In this document: positions 27,036 to 39,665 of the stretch, piece by piece
Layout: the number at the start of each line of letters is the position of its first letter
Numbering within the stretch: position 1 is the first letter of the stretch
Source: Climacteris rufus
Taxonomy: Eukaryota; Chordata; Aves; Passeriformes; Climacteridae
Assembly: GCA_013398175.1 (NCBI GenBank)
Contig: VZRZ01000214.1
Span: forward strand, 373,883-437,882
Direction of reading: 5' to 3'
DNA length: 64,000 nt
Notes under the pieces: generated by a model
What the model saw: the letters and a program-made list of their open reading frames with translations, nothing else
The model's database searches: none
Told to the model about the DNA's origin: nothing
Translations under genes and position numbers: made by a program

Positions 27036-27188
27036 GACAGTGATCTACTGGACCGTCGGAAACATTGCTTCAGTGTCCAGTCTGAATCTGGAGAAGATCT
27101 TTACTTTTCTGTGGAACTAGAGTCTGACCTAACACTATGGGAAAAAGCCTTCCAAACAGCAACTTTTTTAGAAGTTGAAAGGATACAG
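27036..27188 (+). CDS. SNTG1: Gamma-1-syntrophin coding exon c: PH domain, C-terminal half
   Basis: This 153-bp exon (51 codons, phase 0 to phase 0) has a left acceptor of TTTTCATCAG and a donor of CAG|GTGAGA. The translation opens DSDLLDRRKHCFSVQSE and closes LEVERIQ. It supplies the last PH strands (CFSVQSESGEDLYFSVELES) and the C-terminal helix with the tryptophan conserved in PH domains (LWEKAF). The acceptor is weak, with a short pyrimidine stretch and a competing AG 11 bases upstream. Using that AG would shift the frame. Choosing 27036 keeps the join with exon b in frame and gives the family sequence. Confidence 0.94.
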
Positions 27189-30100
27189 GTGAGAACAACT
27201 TCCTTGGTGATCATCTTTGGGTACATGAACAAATTAGGCCCATATGAAATAATGATGTGACTTAGGAAATTTTCTGACCTCCTGCAGCTTTCAGATTATT
27301 ATTGTTTTATGTAAGTAATTGCTTTTGATGTTACCATCAATTTGCAATCAAATGTTCAGAAGAGATCTCCTGAAATACAATTTTTGCATTATTATGACTA
27401 CGTGATACATGTCCGTTAACTGAAGTTCATGGACAGATGAGCAAAAACAATCTATAGATCAGGAACAAAAGCCAGCCAGTTTAGATATTCTTGCTGTCTT
27501 ACATGCTGCCTTATTTGTTATTGAATATCACACGAGAGCCTTGTAGGAATTAAGTTGTCCTTGTACCAGCAGGAATGAGAGTACACTGAGTGAAGTACTT
27601 ACTGGATACAGGAACAAAATTGTGCCTCAGATGCTTTATTCTTTCTTCACACATTTCTTATTTCTTGTGAATTTACTCCATTGTCAGATGAGAGAGCATG
27701 AATGACATTCAAATACAGATTACTAGCAAATTTTTATAGCAAAATTACATATCAGAGTGTTTAATGATAACTTTGTTTTTCTCACGACCAAAAAGTCATA
27801 ACATTGTGAGTTAAAATAGGAGAAAAAAACCACCCACCACAATTATAATTCACCTAATCCTAATTGTCATATGGATGTTCTTTTCATAAAATATACATGT
27901 GATTAGAACAGCTTTAGTTGACATTGCCAGGAGTTATACACACCTATCTGAGCCATATTACCATAACAGCCTGTGCAAGTATTGGCTCACACATTCTCTG
28001 TGTTCTCCTGGGAATGCAAGCACTGGCATGGTGTTATTCAGACAAATTCTTAGTTATTTATTAGCCCCTTTCTGACCTGTGAACGACCACATGCAGATGG
28101 ACTGAATTGTATATACTAATGATGATCCAATTTGCAAAGACTACATTGCTGTCCGTTTTAATGCATGTTACCTTTGTTGCAGGAGGAGTCAGAAGAGGTT
28201 CAGCTTTTCTTTTTTAAGTTTGTATGTGCTGATTTCCTGATTGAGTGATTGATTGATGATAGCAAATGTGTGAAAATGGACAAACAGGCTTCTCATGGTA
28301 GATTATTATTGTGGAACTCACACTTATTATTTCACCTTTTAAAAATTTATTTTTTTATTTATTTTTAAATTCATCTTTTTAAAATTTATGTCTCAATTTG
28401 GAAAATATTTTTTTTTTTAATATAACAGTGTTTGGCCTCCTCATTTTTCTTTCAGCAATCCATTACTGCTTTCATCTACCAACTTGCAGATGCAGATAAA
28501 ATCTAGTGGTATAATTTTTCCCTCAAAGTTCTTTCATTGCTCTGTGAGAAAAAAAAAGGTGACAGGCTCAAAATTAAGGTATCAACTGTACATTTTTTAC
28601 TAAAATTGTGGTTTATGCAATCATATCAATATTAATATTCATATTTAAATTGAATGCTAATCCTAGCTGTATACAGGTTTGTCTTACAAAAATCATATAA
28701 TTTTGAAAATATAAGTGCAGTTTCAGACTGCCTTTTACAATTATTCAATTGTATTGTGTACTATTCCATAATCATACAAATAATAGCTCTTACCCAATGA
28801 CTATAATATCCACAAGAGGTTAATCGGGCCCTATTCTGATCTAATTCCAAAGACTATATAACAAAGTAAATTATTTTTAAATGCTTCACTATAAATACAT
28901 TATAAATCCTTTTTGTTTTAGCCTAATTCATAGCTTCTGACAGGGTTATATCTAAAACAAAAATTAAACAGTTGTTTTTTTCTCAGAAAAAAAATGTATT
29001 AGAGATGACATAGTCAAGCTGGTAATAATTTAGCAATAACGTGGTATAATGTAGTGGTGTCATTTTGCTGTGTCACAGTTGCTCTTTAATTAGTTTTATT
29101 TAGTGTAGTAAGTGATCATAATCCATTTTCATAATTACCTATTAAAAAAAAAGAATTGAAGATCTTTTTCCTTACTGTCTCACAGCATTGTTGCGTGAAG
29201 AATCTGACTGCTATAGTTTAAATAATGATATGCAATTATATATGACTGTCATGTTCCCTTTGTGTTCTTGCTGCTTTAAGCTAAAGTTTTCACCTCTTCC
29301 ATCATGAATTCTTTTCTTGCTGTCCTTGCTTGTATTGTAGTTGCTCATTCTCTAATGTAAGGATTATTATGTAAACTGTTTATTATGTAAACTGTTTTGT
29401 GTTGCAGTACTTTAACATTTGTTTCCATTGAAGCTGAATCTGAGTTGGAAAGTCTGAATGAAGTCATGGACTTATAATATGGTTTGTTTCAGCTTCACAT
29501 GAAGTTCACAATGTATAATTCTTTCCATAATTTAAACTATGTGTATTGAGAGAGTAGTATCTAAGGACCAATTTTAGATTGTCTCCTTCAGCCTCTGACT
29601 GACCCACTGAATTATTAATCAACCAAAGTTAAGGTTCTGTATTCAGTGGGAGAACAACAAATGAGTGCTTCAGTTCTAGTAATGTTTGCATGAGTTCTAT
29701 GTGAGAAATCAGCAACCAAAGCCAAACATCCAAAGTATGTATTATTAATAGTTACTTTTAAAGTTTTATATGTTTGTTGAATGTATAAGAAATTTAAAAT
29801 TATGTATCCTGATAACAATTGCTTCATTTTTTTTCCAAATGTCTGAATTAAAAGGCAACTTAAAGAAAATAAAGATGAGAAAAACCTTATAAAAGTTAAT
29901 GAGTGTCTGAAAGTTCACAACCCTACTTTGATCTGCCACCAGAATCATGTGCATGTCCATACAACACATGCATGAACCAAGGAACATTCTTCCCCAAGGA
30001 AACTACATTCTTGCTGTCCAGAGATCTTTTTGTTATTCTCTTATTTTTGCTTCTCTAAATTGTTTTGAACATTGTGGAATATATAGTCTGAGTGCATATA

Positions 30101-32431
30101 AGTAAAGAATAAGTAAAGAATCAGCTACTAGCAGTGGTCTGTAGTTTCTTCCTGCAAATAACTACACTGAGCTGAATTAGATTATATTTCTCCACAAAGA
30201 GTGCACAGCCTTTTATAGAAAGAACCTTCAGTGTGGGAAGCAGACTTGAGTGCAGTCTGGGAGTGCATCCTTACACCCCCACTGGTATGACCAGTTTCTC
30301 ATAAATCTTAACTTCCTAGTGTGACTAATTAGCCAGGCACAATGCTGGGATTAAGCAGAGGGTGCTGTGCCAGGTCAGTGTGGTGTTGCAGAGCACACTG
30401 GCGTCTTGCTTCTGGTGTTGGTGTGGGAGGTTAGGTAACTTTAGATGACAATTCATATTTTCAGTCTGATATACTGTGTCCTTGCCAAAATTTCATTTCC
30501 ACTAAAGGCTCTAAGTCTGTTCCAGATTTTGAACTCTTGCAAATAAAATTGCAATTTGCATCTTATAAGATGTTTGCAAGATAATTCCACAAAACCGTAC
30601 ATTTTTTGCTTTGCGTGCAAAACCTGGAAATTTTTGCATGTATGACTTCATTAACTACAAGTAACTATGAAATATATTACTTTACACTCTTTTCTTCTAC
30701 TAATGAGAGAGTACCAAAGACAGTATCCACTTCTTTTTCAACACTGAATTACAGTCAAATTTACATAGTCATAGCAGTTTTATGGTGTAGCTGATCTAAG
30801 GGGTAAAATAGCCACTTTTATTTGCTAATATAAATATTAAGTATGAGGTTTTCAACCTTCCTTTATTGCAGTGTCTATTTAGAAGGTGTTAATGCATCTT
30901 CCAGCTTCCTGTGTTCTTGGGAAGACCATTTAGGATTCAAATAGTCCACCCAAAGAATATATAAGTAAAGGCATGTGATTTATCCTTGATAATCAAAATG
31001 CCAAAAACAATCATAGGTTCTTTTGTAATACTGACAATTTAGTAACCCATGTTTGCAATTTATATTTTGATTTTCTGACACATTATACATCATGGAAGTC
31101 TTTGTTCTTGTTGCATATTTTTAGTGGCTACAGCAATATTTGAAATCCTTTGAAATCCTATCTGTATTTCATTTAAGCTGGAGTGTAAAATCTCTGTAAA
31201 TAAGAATGTTTCTTTAAAGAACTTGCATCAGATTTGGAACTGTTTTACTTTTAATTTACATATTTTGTGATGAAAAAAACAAGTCTGTCATTTTGTACCT
31301 GAAGTCAGCCTTCAAGGAGAGCAATAGTTTTGATCCTGAAAATTACACTAATAGATGTCTCAGAGCATGTATTAAAGTGGGATATTATGGAAATAAATAG
31401 ATGCGTATATTTAAAAATTGTAGTGATGCCTTAGGTTTTAACCCTTATACTTTTTCAAATTCTCTATTGCCTAATGTGTAACTCTGAGGCGCTTTATAGC
31501 CTGTTAGCTGCTGTTCTCTCATGCTAAGATAGACACAACAACGCCTCTCTGGGCTTGCTCTTCAAGGACACTTAGACTGACCAGGCCCAAGCTTCTAAAG
31601 GGGAGGGGGAGAGCGAGCTAGGGGAAAATTGCAAAGTTTTAACTGGTGAATTTATGCTGATGTGCAAATGGACCAAACCTATAAAGGTGTGGAGAACTCG
31701 TGACTCATCGTCCATTTTGGGTGTAGCCCCTAGGGGGGCTCTGTCTGCCTTAAATGTACCTTTGAAGGCCTTTCAAATAAATACCCACCTTTACTCCCTT
31801 ACTCCTGTCTAGTTTCTGTTTTTAGGTAGCCTTTCAGGCAACAGTAGAATGAAAAAATCTTTCAGAATTCCACAGTTTCTCAAGGAAACTTTTGAGATAT
31901 ATTGGTCCACCTGCTGAAGCAAAAAAGATATTTCACATGATTGCATCAGTGGCTAAATGGTATGAAATACTACCTTCTTTACAGAGATGCAGGACAACAG
32001 AAAACCACAAGAAACTGTGTACCAAGGAGACAGTTTACATATACATTTATTTTCTCTTGAAAAGATAAAAGGAATATATTAATATTAGAGGTTGTTGCTG
32101 TGTATGAAAAACAAATAAGAAGGTTTGAAAATAATAAAACTTACTTTTTAGAAAATGTCACTAGTATGCCGCCGAGGCAACTATGACTCTTTCATTTTTT
32201 CCCTTATGGAAGCAAAGCTTCTTTTCATATTACTTAGACAACTCCATCACTGATAAATATCCTTCGATTTGAAATACATTGGCACTAAAGGGGTGTATTT
32301 ACAAACAAATTACTTATTTCTGACAATAATTTTTTGATACATAAACATTAGAATAAAGACTCAGAAATAGTTGTCCTAGAAAGAATTTTAAGACATTAAG
32401 GTAACTGACTCCTCTGATTTTTCTTTTTCAG
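27189..32431 (+). other. SNTG1 intron between exons c and d (5243 bp)
   Basis: AT-rich intron running from GTGAGA to TTCTTTTTCAG. Its one clear insertion is the solo LTR at 31424-31843. A run of A/T-only low-complexity sequence lies near 28338-28392. No additional exon or gene is supported. Confidence 0.85.
31424..31843 (+). mobile_element. Solo LTR of an endogenous retrovirus
   Basis: This 420-bp block begins TGATGCC and ends GGCAACA, which are inverted copies with one mismatch, and it has the TG...CA ends of retroviral LTRs. The 4-bp sequence GTAG flanks it on both sides (31420-31423 and 31844-31847), consistent with a target-site duplication. Inside, in the right order and spacing, are a TATA-like box (CTATAAAGG, 31679-31687) and a poly(A) signal (AATAAA, 31776-31781). 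No primer-binding site or internal retroviral genes follow, so it is a solo LTR left by recombination. A 4-bp duplication fits ERV1/gammaretrovirus-like groups, but the family is not identified. It lies in sense orientation to SNTG1, so its poly(A) signal could in principle act on the transcript. Confidence 0.75.
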
Positions 32432-32524
32432 TGCAAGACATATGCCTGTGTTTTGGAGAGTCATCTTATGGGACTTACTATTGACTTCAGCACGGGCTTT
32501 GTCTGTTTTGATGCTGCCACAAAG
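32432..32524 (+). CDS. SNTG1: Gamma-1-syntrophin coding exon d: start of SU domain
   Basis: This 93-bp exon (31 codons, phase 0 to phase 0) has acceptor TTCTTTTTCAG and donor AAG|GTAAAG. It translates from CKTYACVLESHLMGLTIDF to FDAATK. This is the opening of the syntrophin-unique region: a strand-rich segment with the pattern GLTIDFSTGFVCFD seen across syntrophins. The SU region together with the neighbouring PH domain contacts the coiled-coil syntrophin-binding sites of dystrophin and dystrobrevin (established for the family). Both splice sites are good. Confidence 0.94.
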
Positions 32525-33710
32525 GTAAAGTTCTAAGACTTGTTTCTATCACACTATTATTATTCCTCGATATTTCTAATACTTTGAGGTAAGTAGCACA
32601 TCCTTAAAATGTCCTTCTCTGTATTATAGAAACAGATCATCTCTTGTCAAATCTTTCGTGCTTTAGTTTAAATTCAGGGCTGATTTCTAATTATGTAAGA
32701 AGTTGTATTGTTATGTGCTTGTTATTGAAAAGTCAATACTGATATCAATCTGAAACAAGCATCAGATCTTTATTCTTTAATTTCATATGAAAGTCCACAC
32801 TGATTCAGTTTGATGTTTCTTTTTCTGGTGCACCCTTGATTTTGAGAAGAAATAATCTTCTTGGTTTCAAGCTTATCTGTGAGCTTTGAAAATAATCTTC
32901 CATTCTTTTCTCTTGTTTCATGGGAGTGAGTGTGTGCTATTACAGCAATTCCCAGTTTATGTTTTAGATATTTTTGTTCAGGTGTCTGTAAAAAGATAAA
33001 TCAACCATACTCTGTATGTCTCATCCATCAGCTTTTCCTATCAGTCTTAAAAAAAATCAGTTCAACTGATGAGTTTGCTTTATCAAGTGAATAGTATGGA
33101 ATCAATTTCCAGATTATATTATTACAAGACCAAATCTCAGTAAAACCATTGAGACCCCGAGTATCTTGATATTTGCAGTAATTGCTGTCAAGTACTAAAA
33201 TGTAAGCAGGCTTTACTGCTGCTACTTGATACTGCTGTTAATGGTAGAATTCTTCTTCTGAGTGAAATGGTGAAATCTTTCTTCTGAGTTCCACATCTCT
33301 TCAATATCTATTTTCCTTTGAGATGCTGCAACATTGTCACCATGAATTGCTGAAAATTCCCTTTTGACTCCATAATATGCTCCTATGCTCTGTCTGAAGT
33401 CAACCTTTCCCAACACTTTACTCCACTAATCCGAACCCTTTTATTCTTCCCACTCCATTCTACTGTTTGTTTGCACAGAGTGATTAACTTGAAATTCAGA
33501 TACTTATGCAAGCATGTATCTTTTTGTTAAGCAAATAATCTTTTATAATTCATCAGTGAAATGCGACTTCTAAAGAGTAAAATGTCAGTTTAGAAGGTAG
33601 TACACAAAAAATCAGCACAACAGAATTAAAATGCAGAAGGTCAGTTAAAAAAATACAAGTTTTCCCCCATTCTCCAATAATTACACATATATATATATAA
33701 TTATAATGTT

Positions 33711-33970
33711 ATAGAATCATATCATGGTTTGTGTTGGAAGGGACCTTAAAGATCATCTGGTTCCAACCTGCCTATCATGGTCAGGGACACCTTGCACTAG
33801 ACCAGGTTGCTCAAAGACCCATCCAATCCAGTCTTGGACACTGACAAGGATAAGGCATTCACAACTTCTCTCTTGTGGCAACCTCTTCCAGTGCCTCACC
33901 AGCCTCACAGTAAAGAATTTCTTCTGTATCTCTAACCTAAATTTACCCTCTTTCAGTTCAAACCCCTTAC
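33711..33970 (-). mobile_element. CR1 LINE fragment, 3' end
   Basis: Begins ATAGAATCATATCATGGTTTG and continues GGAAGGGACCTTAAAGATCA, then the usual reverse-complement order: CCAGGTTGCTCAAAGACCC, a CTCTTCCAGTGCCTCACCA segment, and AAAGAATTTCTTC. The minus-strand conceptual frame contains RLVRHWKRLPQE, the CR1 tail signature. Similarity fades after TTTCAGTTCAAACCCC. It is 5'-truncated and non-functional. Confidence 0.92.
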
Positions 33971-34780
33971 TGCTTTTATTATGTGTATTGTATTGTATGT
34001 TAGAGTAAAGCACTACACCACAAATGAAAAAAAGGGCACGTTGTTCTGTTAGGTAATCAGGCATTAGGCAGTGTGAGATAAGGATGACAACTGCAATAGA
34101 AGAGAAACCACACAATAGAAAGCAACCTAATCTGTTGCCAAGTGATTGCTACAGTTAGAATTGTCAAACAAGCCACAGGGTCTCAACCTCGTTCTGTTTC
34201 AACCACATTTTAGTGGGTGCCTAAATAGGAAAAGCATTACCTACTCTCCATCCTTTTATGGAAAGATTAAGGTTTCAACTCTCTTAGACAAAAATTTATT
34301 CAAATATCTTCATTATGATGATGGCAAGTGTAAGTTGTGTCTATACTGGCAATGTTCTTCAATAATATTGCTAATCTCACGTATACTGAAACATAAGCTA
34401 GACCTGTGTAGTTACAGAGGTTAAAAGTGTTATTTCTCCACCTAATGAAGTTCATAGGAAGCAGGAAATCACAATCTGTCTTCCAAGAAAGATCTGAGAA
34501 GCAATGAAAAGTGGAAACTGTTTTGCAGGACCAGGAAAACATGAATAAAATTTAAATAATACTGCCTATATCTTACTAATATTTACATATACATTTGAAA
34601 TTAAGACTACAGAACTCCTAGCAAGTGTCCCACGAATTAACATTCAGTATTAAAGACAAAACCATTATTTAAAATGTCATACTGTTCATGAAAAAGACAT
34701 TTACGTAAAAGTCTGTATAAGTTCTGTGATCTTTTAGAAATTGTATTTGAAAGATCAGTACAAACTATTATCTTTTCACT

Positions 34781-35095
34781 TCCAGGGATGGGCTATCTAC
34801 AGTTTCTTGGGGCAACCTATTCCACTGTCTCACCACCCTCATGATAAAAGTTTTCTTCCTTGTGCCCGATCTGAAGTCTACCTTCTTCTAGTTTAAAAAC
34901 ATAGTCCCTTGTCCTGTCACTGTAGGCCTTCGTAAAAACTCTTTGTCCATTTTTGTGTATAAGCCCCCTCTATGTATTGGAAGGCTGCTCTAAGGTCTCA
35001 CTGGAGCCTTCTCTTCTCCAAGTCTCTCACAGTCTGTTGTCATAGGAGAGGTGCTCCAGCCCTCTGACCATCTTAGTGGTTCTCCTCTCGTACAT
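34781..35095 (-). mobile_element. CR1 LINE fragment lacking its extreme 3' end
   Basis: Starts inside the element at CCAGGGATGGGCTATCTAC. It then runs through GGGGCAACCTATTCCACTG and TCCCTTGTCCTGTCAC to GGTGCTCCAGCCCTCTGACC and GTGGTTCTCCTCTCG, the reverse complement of CR1 sequence upstream of the tail. It overlaps in consensus terms with the copy at 33711-33970, so the two are independent insertions rather than one split element. The 3' terminal repeat is missing. Confidence 0.9.
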
Positions 35096-38000
35096 GTTCA
35101 CTTCTTTTATTTTGTTGCTGATCATACCAAATTCAACCATACTTTTTTGGGCAAACTTTAACTCAAAGCCCTATTTCATAGACTTCAGATTTCAGTGTCA
35201 GATTGAACTGTTCATTTGGTATTTCTCTCACTTCTCAGAGAATAATACTGCAGACACAAAAGATTTTAATGAATTCACAGAAGGTCTTGGACAAGTACTC
35301 GGAAGACAGATCTACAGAATATATTTTTTTTTTTAATTTTTATTTATTTATTACATTTTTGTGTTTTTCAAAATACAAAGATCTTCAGAAACAAAATAGT
35401 TTTGGAAACAAAGTAGTTTCTGTGAACACATGAGAAGTCCTGTCTTGTATTTTGTTGCAGTGGTATCTTCATCAAACCTTCAGGCAATGTCAATCTTGTA
35501 CTTAACACTGTTGTCATGGTATTTTAAGTTTTCTTTCTTAATTATGAATGAATTGATTAATAGTGAACTGTCGTTATAAGTGCATAATTACTAATAAAAT
35601 GAAGAAAGCCAAGTTCTCTAACTCATTATATTAACAGTTATTCAGTTATTCAAGTGTTCCAGTTAGTTAAGCAATGCCACAATATTTAAATTGGTTCTTC
35701 CTCTTGCATTTCAAGTAAGTTAGTAGATTTTGCCCAACATGCCTGACAAATTACAGTCAAAATTTCACAAATGTTCTGAACCCCAAACTCACCACCAATG
35801 TTCATGAACAAGTTTATAGAGGGTAATGGATCTCATTATGTTTATGATTTCCAGACAAAAGCCCTACAACCCTGTGTGGCTTGTTTCCTTGCTTGCTGTC
35901 ATTTAATCCCTAAATAATACTTAACTATGTAAATTGAAATTAGTGGTTAAAAACTGTCATCTGTACTAAATTTATTTCAAGTCAAACACATCATAATTTG
36001 ATAAAAACATTGCTTTTATGTCTGCACAGACCTATGATAAATATGAGTACACAAAGTATTAAACTGAGTTATTCAGAACAAGTCTGTACTGTGATGTGAT
36101 TATAACAGCACTGGCATAAATCATAGCCACTTCTGTTGCATATTCACTGCTTTCTCTTATCCATTTTCTGACTGATAGCTCATAGAGTCAACAGTAGTTT
36201 TTCATTTAGAGCATTTGGTATGTTGCTTTATTACAAACCATTGTAATTTCTTGAAAGGGGAATGAACAGTTTTTAAGACTGGCTAGTTAAATTGGATTAT
36301 TCCAGCATTTCAGAAAATTATTTCTTAATTCAGGTAAGTAGTTTGTAACTACCAATTATAATTTTTCTCCCTGCACCTTAAAAAATAGCGGCAAGTGTAT
36401 TTGTGCCCTTGTTCTTCTGTAGCACTTTTCAGAGCCAAAGCTCCAGTGCAAGATGTCACCTTTTTTTTGTATTAGCAATGTATGCTTTGGAAGTGAAGTG
36501 CAACACATAGGCCAAGCCAACACTGGCATATGTTTGATTAGATTATTTCTATGACGTAGTCCTTCATTTGCAGTAGTTATATACCTGGAGTCAAAAGGCC
36601 ACCTGCCTCCTGTGTTGACATACACAAAAATTTAAATCTGAACAATAGAGAGTTTTCCCCAAAGCATCTCTTCCACTAGAGGCTTCTTCAAAAAAATTTC
36701 CACCAGCTTTAACAGTATTTCTTTGTATTTGAAATACAGCATGTCAAATAGCACCCTCTTACTGAATTTCCCTCTTTCTTCCTTGCTGGTGTTCTATGAG
36801 AAGTGAATTTAACTAGTCTCCATGAATACCATTTAGATATTTTCTTTTCTGCCTTATTCACATTATCCAGATTCTGCTTAGTTACTCTTGCACTACAAAG
36901 TGTGTTAGCATACAGCATCTCTTCCATACTTAATTTTTCACTTGAGATGTTCCATATGCTAAATGTTTTGTTTGATCATTTGTTTTTAAACTATGAAAAT
37001 TCTAAAAATATGTAAAAAGTTGTGTGGGAGATCTTAGAAGTTATAAACAAAATTTTACCATAGGTCATTTTTTCAGCATTGTGTATCAATGTTTACTGAG
37101 AAAAATGTTTTTTCCAAGTCTTGCATAACTAAAGCCCAAGATTCAGATCCTAAATTTGTCTAACATTAGCTAGTATATAGACATAAATGTTTTAATGAAA
37201 AAATGTAACTCATTTGTTAGCAATTTATGTTGGGTATGGGCCTACATAGATATTATGGTAAGCACTTATAAATGAGGTTTTGCAGTCACTATAACCACCT
37301 TAAGAATTAAGTATGGAGACGAATCGATTAAGTAGAATAACAAGGCATACAGAAGTTCATCCAAATACTGCTCTGAAAGTGATCCAATGTATAAAACTGC
37401 TTAATCAAGGAATTCAATGATTTCTAACGTGTTTTTAAAAAAAAAAAACCAAAAATTGACTACCTTCAAGTGTATGGGTAAATATGCATAGACACATGTA
37501 TGCCATGTGTTTCTATTTTGCTGACATATTCATTAAAATTGTTTTCTATAATACGAATATTTGCATCATAACTTACCTGTGAATAATATAGATATGTGTT
37601 TGTGTGAATATACATTGCAATACACCTACCTGTGCAAAGTACTATGTCTGTAGTCCATCACATTTACTGTTCATTAAAGTAGCAGTCAAAAATATGTATT
37701 TGTCAGAAGAGAAAAAAAAATTCCTTATAGGACTGATAATAAATTAAGGTGCTCCAGAACTATGTGGTGGTGCTAGAACAAAATAAGAAAAGGCTCCATA
37801 ATGGCCCACAAGGTGCATATCAACAAAACTCAGTGTACCTGTCCTCTGTTCTCTTGCAGAAACATGAGCACTTCATCAAAAAAAAGAGAATACACTGTGA
37901 ACAATAAATAGCATTGCAAATATCTTTAATTTGTTTTTCCTACCAAAAGACTTCTAAATCACACAGAGTAGTATTTTGCTTAATTTCTTTAGGAATAAAC

Positions 38001-38454
38001 TCCCATGTTTTATAGGGATACACACCTTAAGGTCTGTCTCTTCATACAACTAATACATACAGCTTATTGAAATAAAACGGCATAGAAAAACCCTCTTGAT
38101 ATTCCAAGTTTAGTAGTAGAGAAAGCAGAAACAAACTAGTCTCACTTCAAGATGGAGATGTAATGATGCAACTCTTATGAAAAAATATTTATGCCATGCT
38201 TAGGAGTTCAAATGCAAAACAAATATCTACTATATAAGACATCAAGCATGGTTCATACAGTTTTATGTTTTGTGGCTAGAACCAAAATTTGGTAGGTCAT
38301 CCATCAAGGAAAAAAAACTGTATTCTTTTAGCATTCAGTGTAATTTCAGTAATGGGCAAGAACAGTTATTTTATAAGGGCTGACTTTCATGCTTTTTTCC
38401 TTTGTCTCATTTTTGTTCTTTCTCCTCTGTGTCCTCCCATCTTTCCCTTTACAG

Positions 38455-38510
38455 TTATAAAGCTGCAGCAGTTGACAAAGGAAATTGCCTTGGACCATAA
38501 TTCTTTTGTA
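38455..38510 (+). other. Possible cryptic exon in SNTG1 intron
   Basis: A long pyrimidine tract (about 38418-38450) ends in the acceptor-like TTTACAG at 38454. Fifty-six bases later there is a donor-like GTAAGA at 38511. The segment is not a multiple of three, and in the phase left by exon d it reads TTA then a TAA stop. If spliced it would act as a premature-stop exon. There is no evidence of use beyond the splice-site match. Confidence 0.2.
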
Positions 38511-39222
38511 GTAAGACACTCTCCAGAGATCAGTAACACAGTAGAACTGAGCATGAACAAGATCTTAATCCTACTCAGTTCCCTGCTGCTGCTATAACTC
38601 TGGGCAAAGTGTCACTTGGCAAGAATGAAATCTTTCTCAATTAGCTATGAGACAAACAGACAAATTAAGGTGTATCCCAGGTGCCTGAAGGCTCAATTAC
38701 TTTTATTCTTGAAAACAAGGACCTACGAGGCTTCTGCTCTTCATTTAGTTTGACTTTTAGGAGTATCGCTTATTTTAGTCACATGACAAATAGCATTAGC
38801 ATTGAAAGGTTCCCATTGAAGTTTAGCATAATTCTGTAATATATATATCATATAAAAATTGCCTTAAGTATCTAAAACTAAGAAGAATTCAATCAGTCAG
38901 AGTACCAAGAATAAAGGAGTCAGTGTTGGAAAAGTACAGCTATAGATTTTTGAAGATGTGATGGAAAAGACAAGGAAGGGATTTGCTGAAACTAGAAGCT
39001 GAAGTGACTTCTGACATTCTTTTCTTAATAAAGATGGTTTCTTTGTTTACTCCACCATTTCCAGGTGGTTTGCGATGTAGCTGTCTAGTCATTATAAAAC
39101 ACTGACAGACCCTTTCAGGTTTTTTCCAAGCATCCTACTGAAGACGAAACTTCTTTTGCTATTACACAATAAAACCTGTATGATTCATGTCAATGGAATG
39201 TATAGAGAAAACATGTATTTCA

Positions 39223-39665
39223 TAAAATCATAGAATATCCTCAGTTGGAGGGCACATGTAAGAATCATCGAAGTCCATCTCCTGGTCCTGCACAGTACAG
39301 CCCCAAGAGTCATACCATGTCTCTGAGAGCATTGTCCAAACATTTATTGAACTCTGTAAGGCTGGTGCTATGAACACTTCTTTTGGGAGCCTGTTCCAGT
39401 GCCCAACCACCCTCTGGGTGAAAAACCTTTTCCTGATATCCAACCTAAACCTCCCCTGACACAGGGGATCCTATGGCTTAGGGATCCCCAAGCCATTCCC
39501 TCAAGTCCTGGCAGTGATCACCACAGAGAAGAGATCAGTGTCCGCTGCTCCTGTTCCCTTGTGAGGAAACTGTAGACTGCGGTTAAATTTCCCCTCAGTC
39601 TCCTCTTCTCCAGGCTGAACAGACCAAGTGACCTCAGCTGCTTCCCGTGTGCCTTCACTGGCAGG
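39223..39665 (-). mobile_element. CR1 LINE fragment, about 440 bp of the 3' end
   Basis: Opens TAAAATCATAGAATATCCTC and continues through the reverse-complement CR1 order. This includes GCCTGTTCCAGTGCCCAACC, AAAAACCTTTTCCTGATATC, CCCCTCAGTCTCCTCTTCTC and CAGGCTGAACAGACCAAGTG. The minus-strand frame contains RKRFFTQRVVGHWNRLPKEV. It is the longest minus-strand copy here. Its GC content is clearly higher than the intron around it. Confidence 0.93.

Noticed and set aside
33753..34115. Minus-strand open frame of 120 codons as a gene
   Set aside because: Most of it is the tail of a minus-strand CR1 copy; the rest is adjacent unique sequence.
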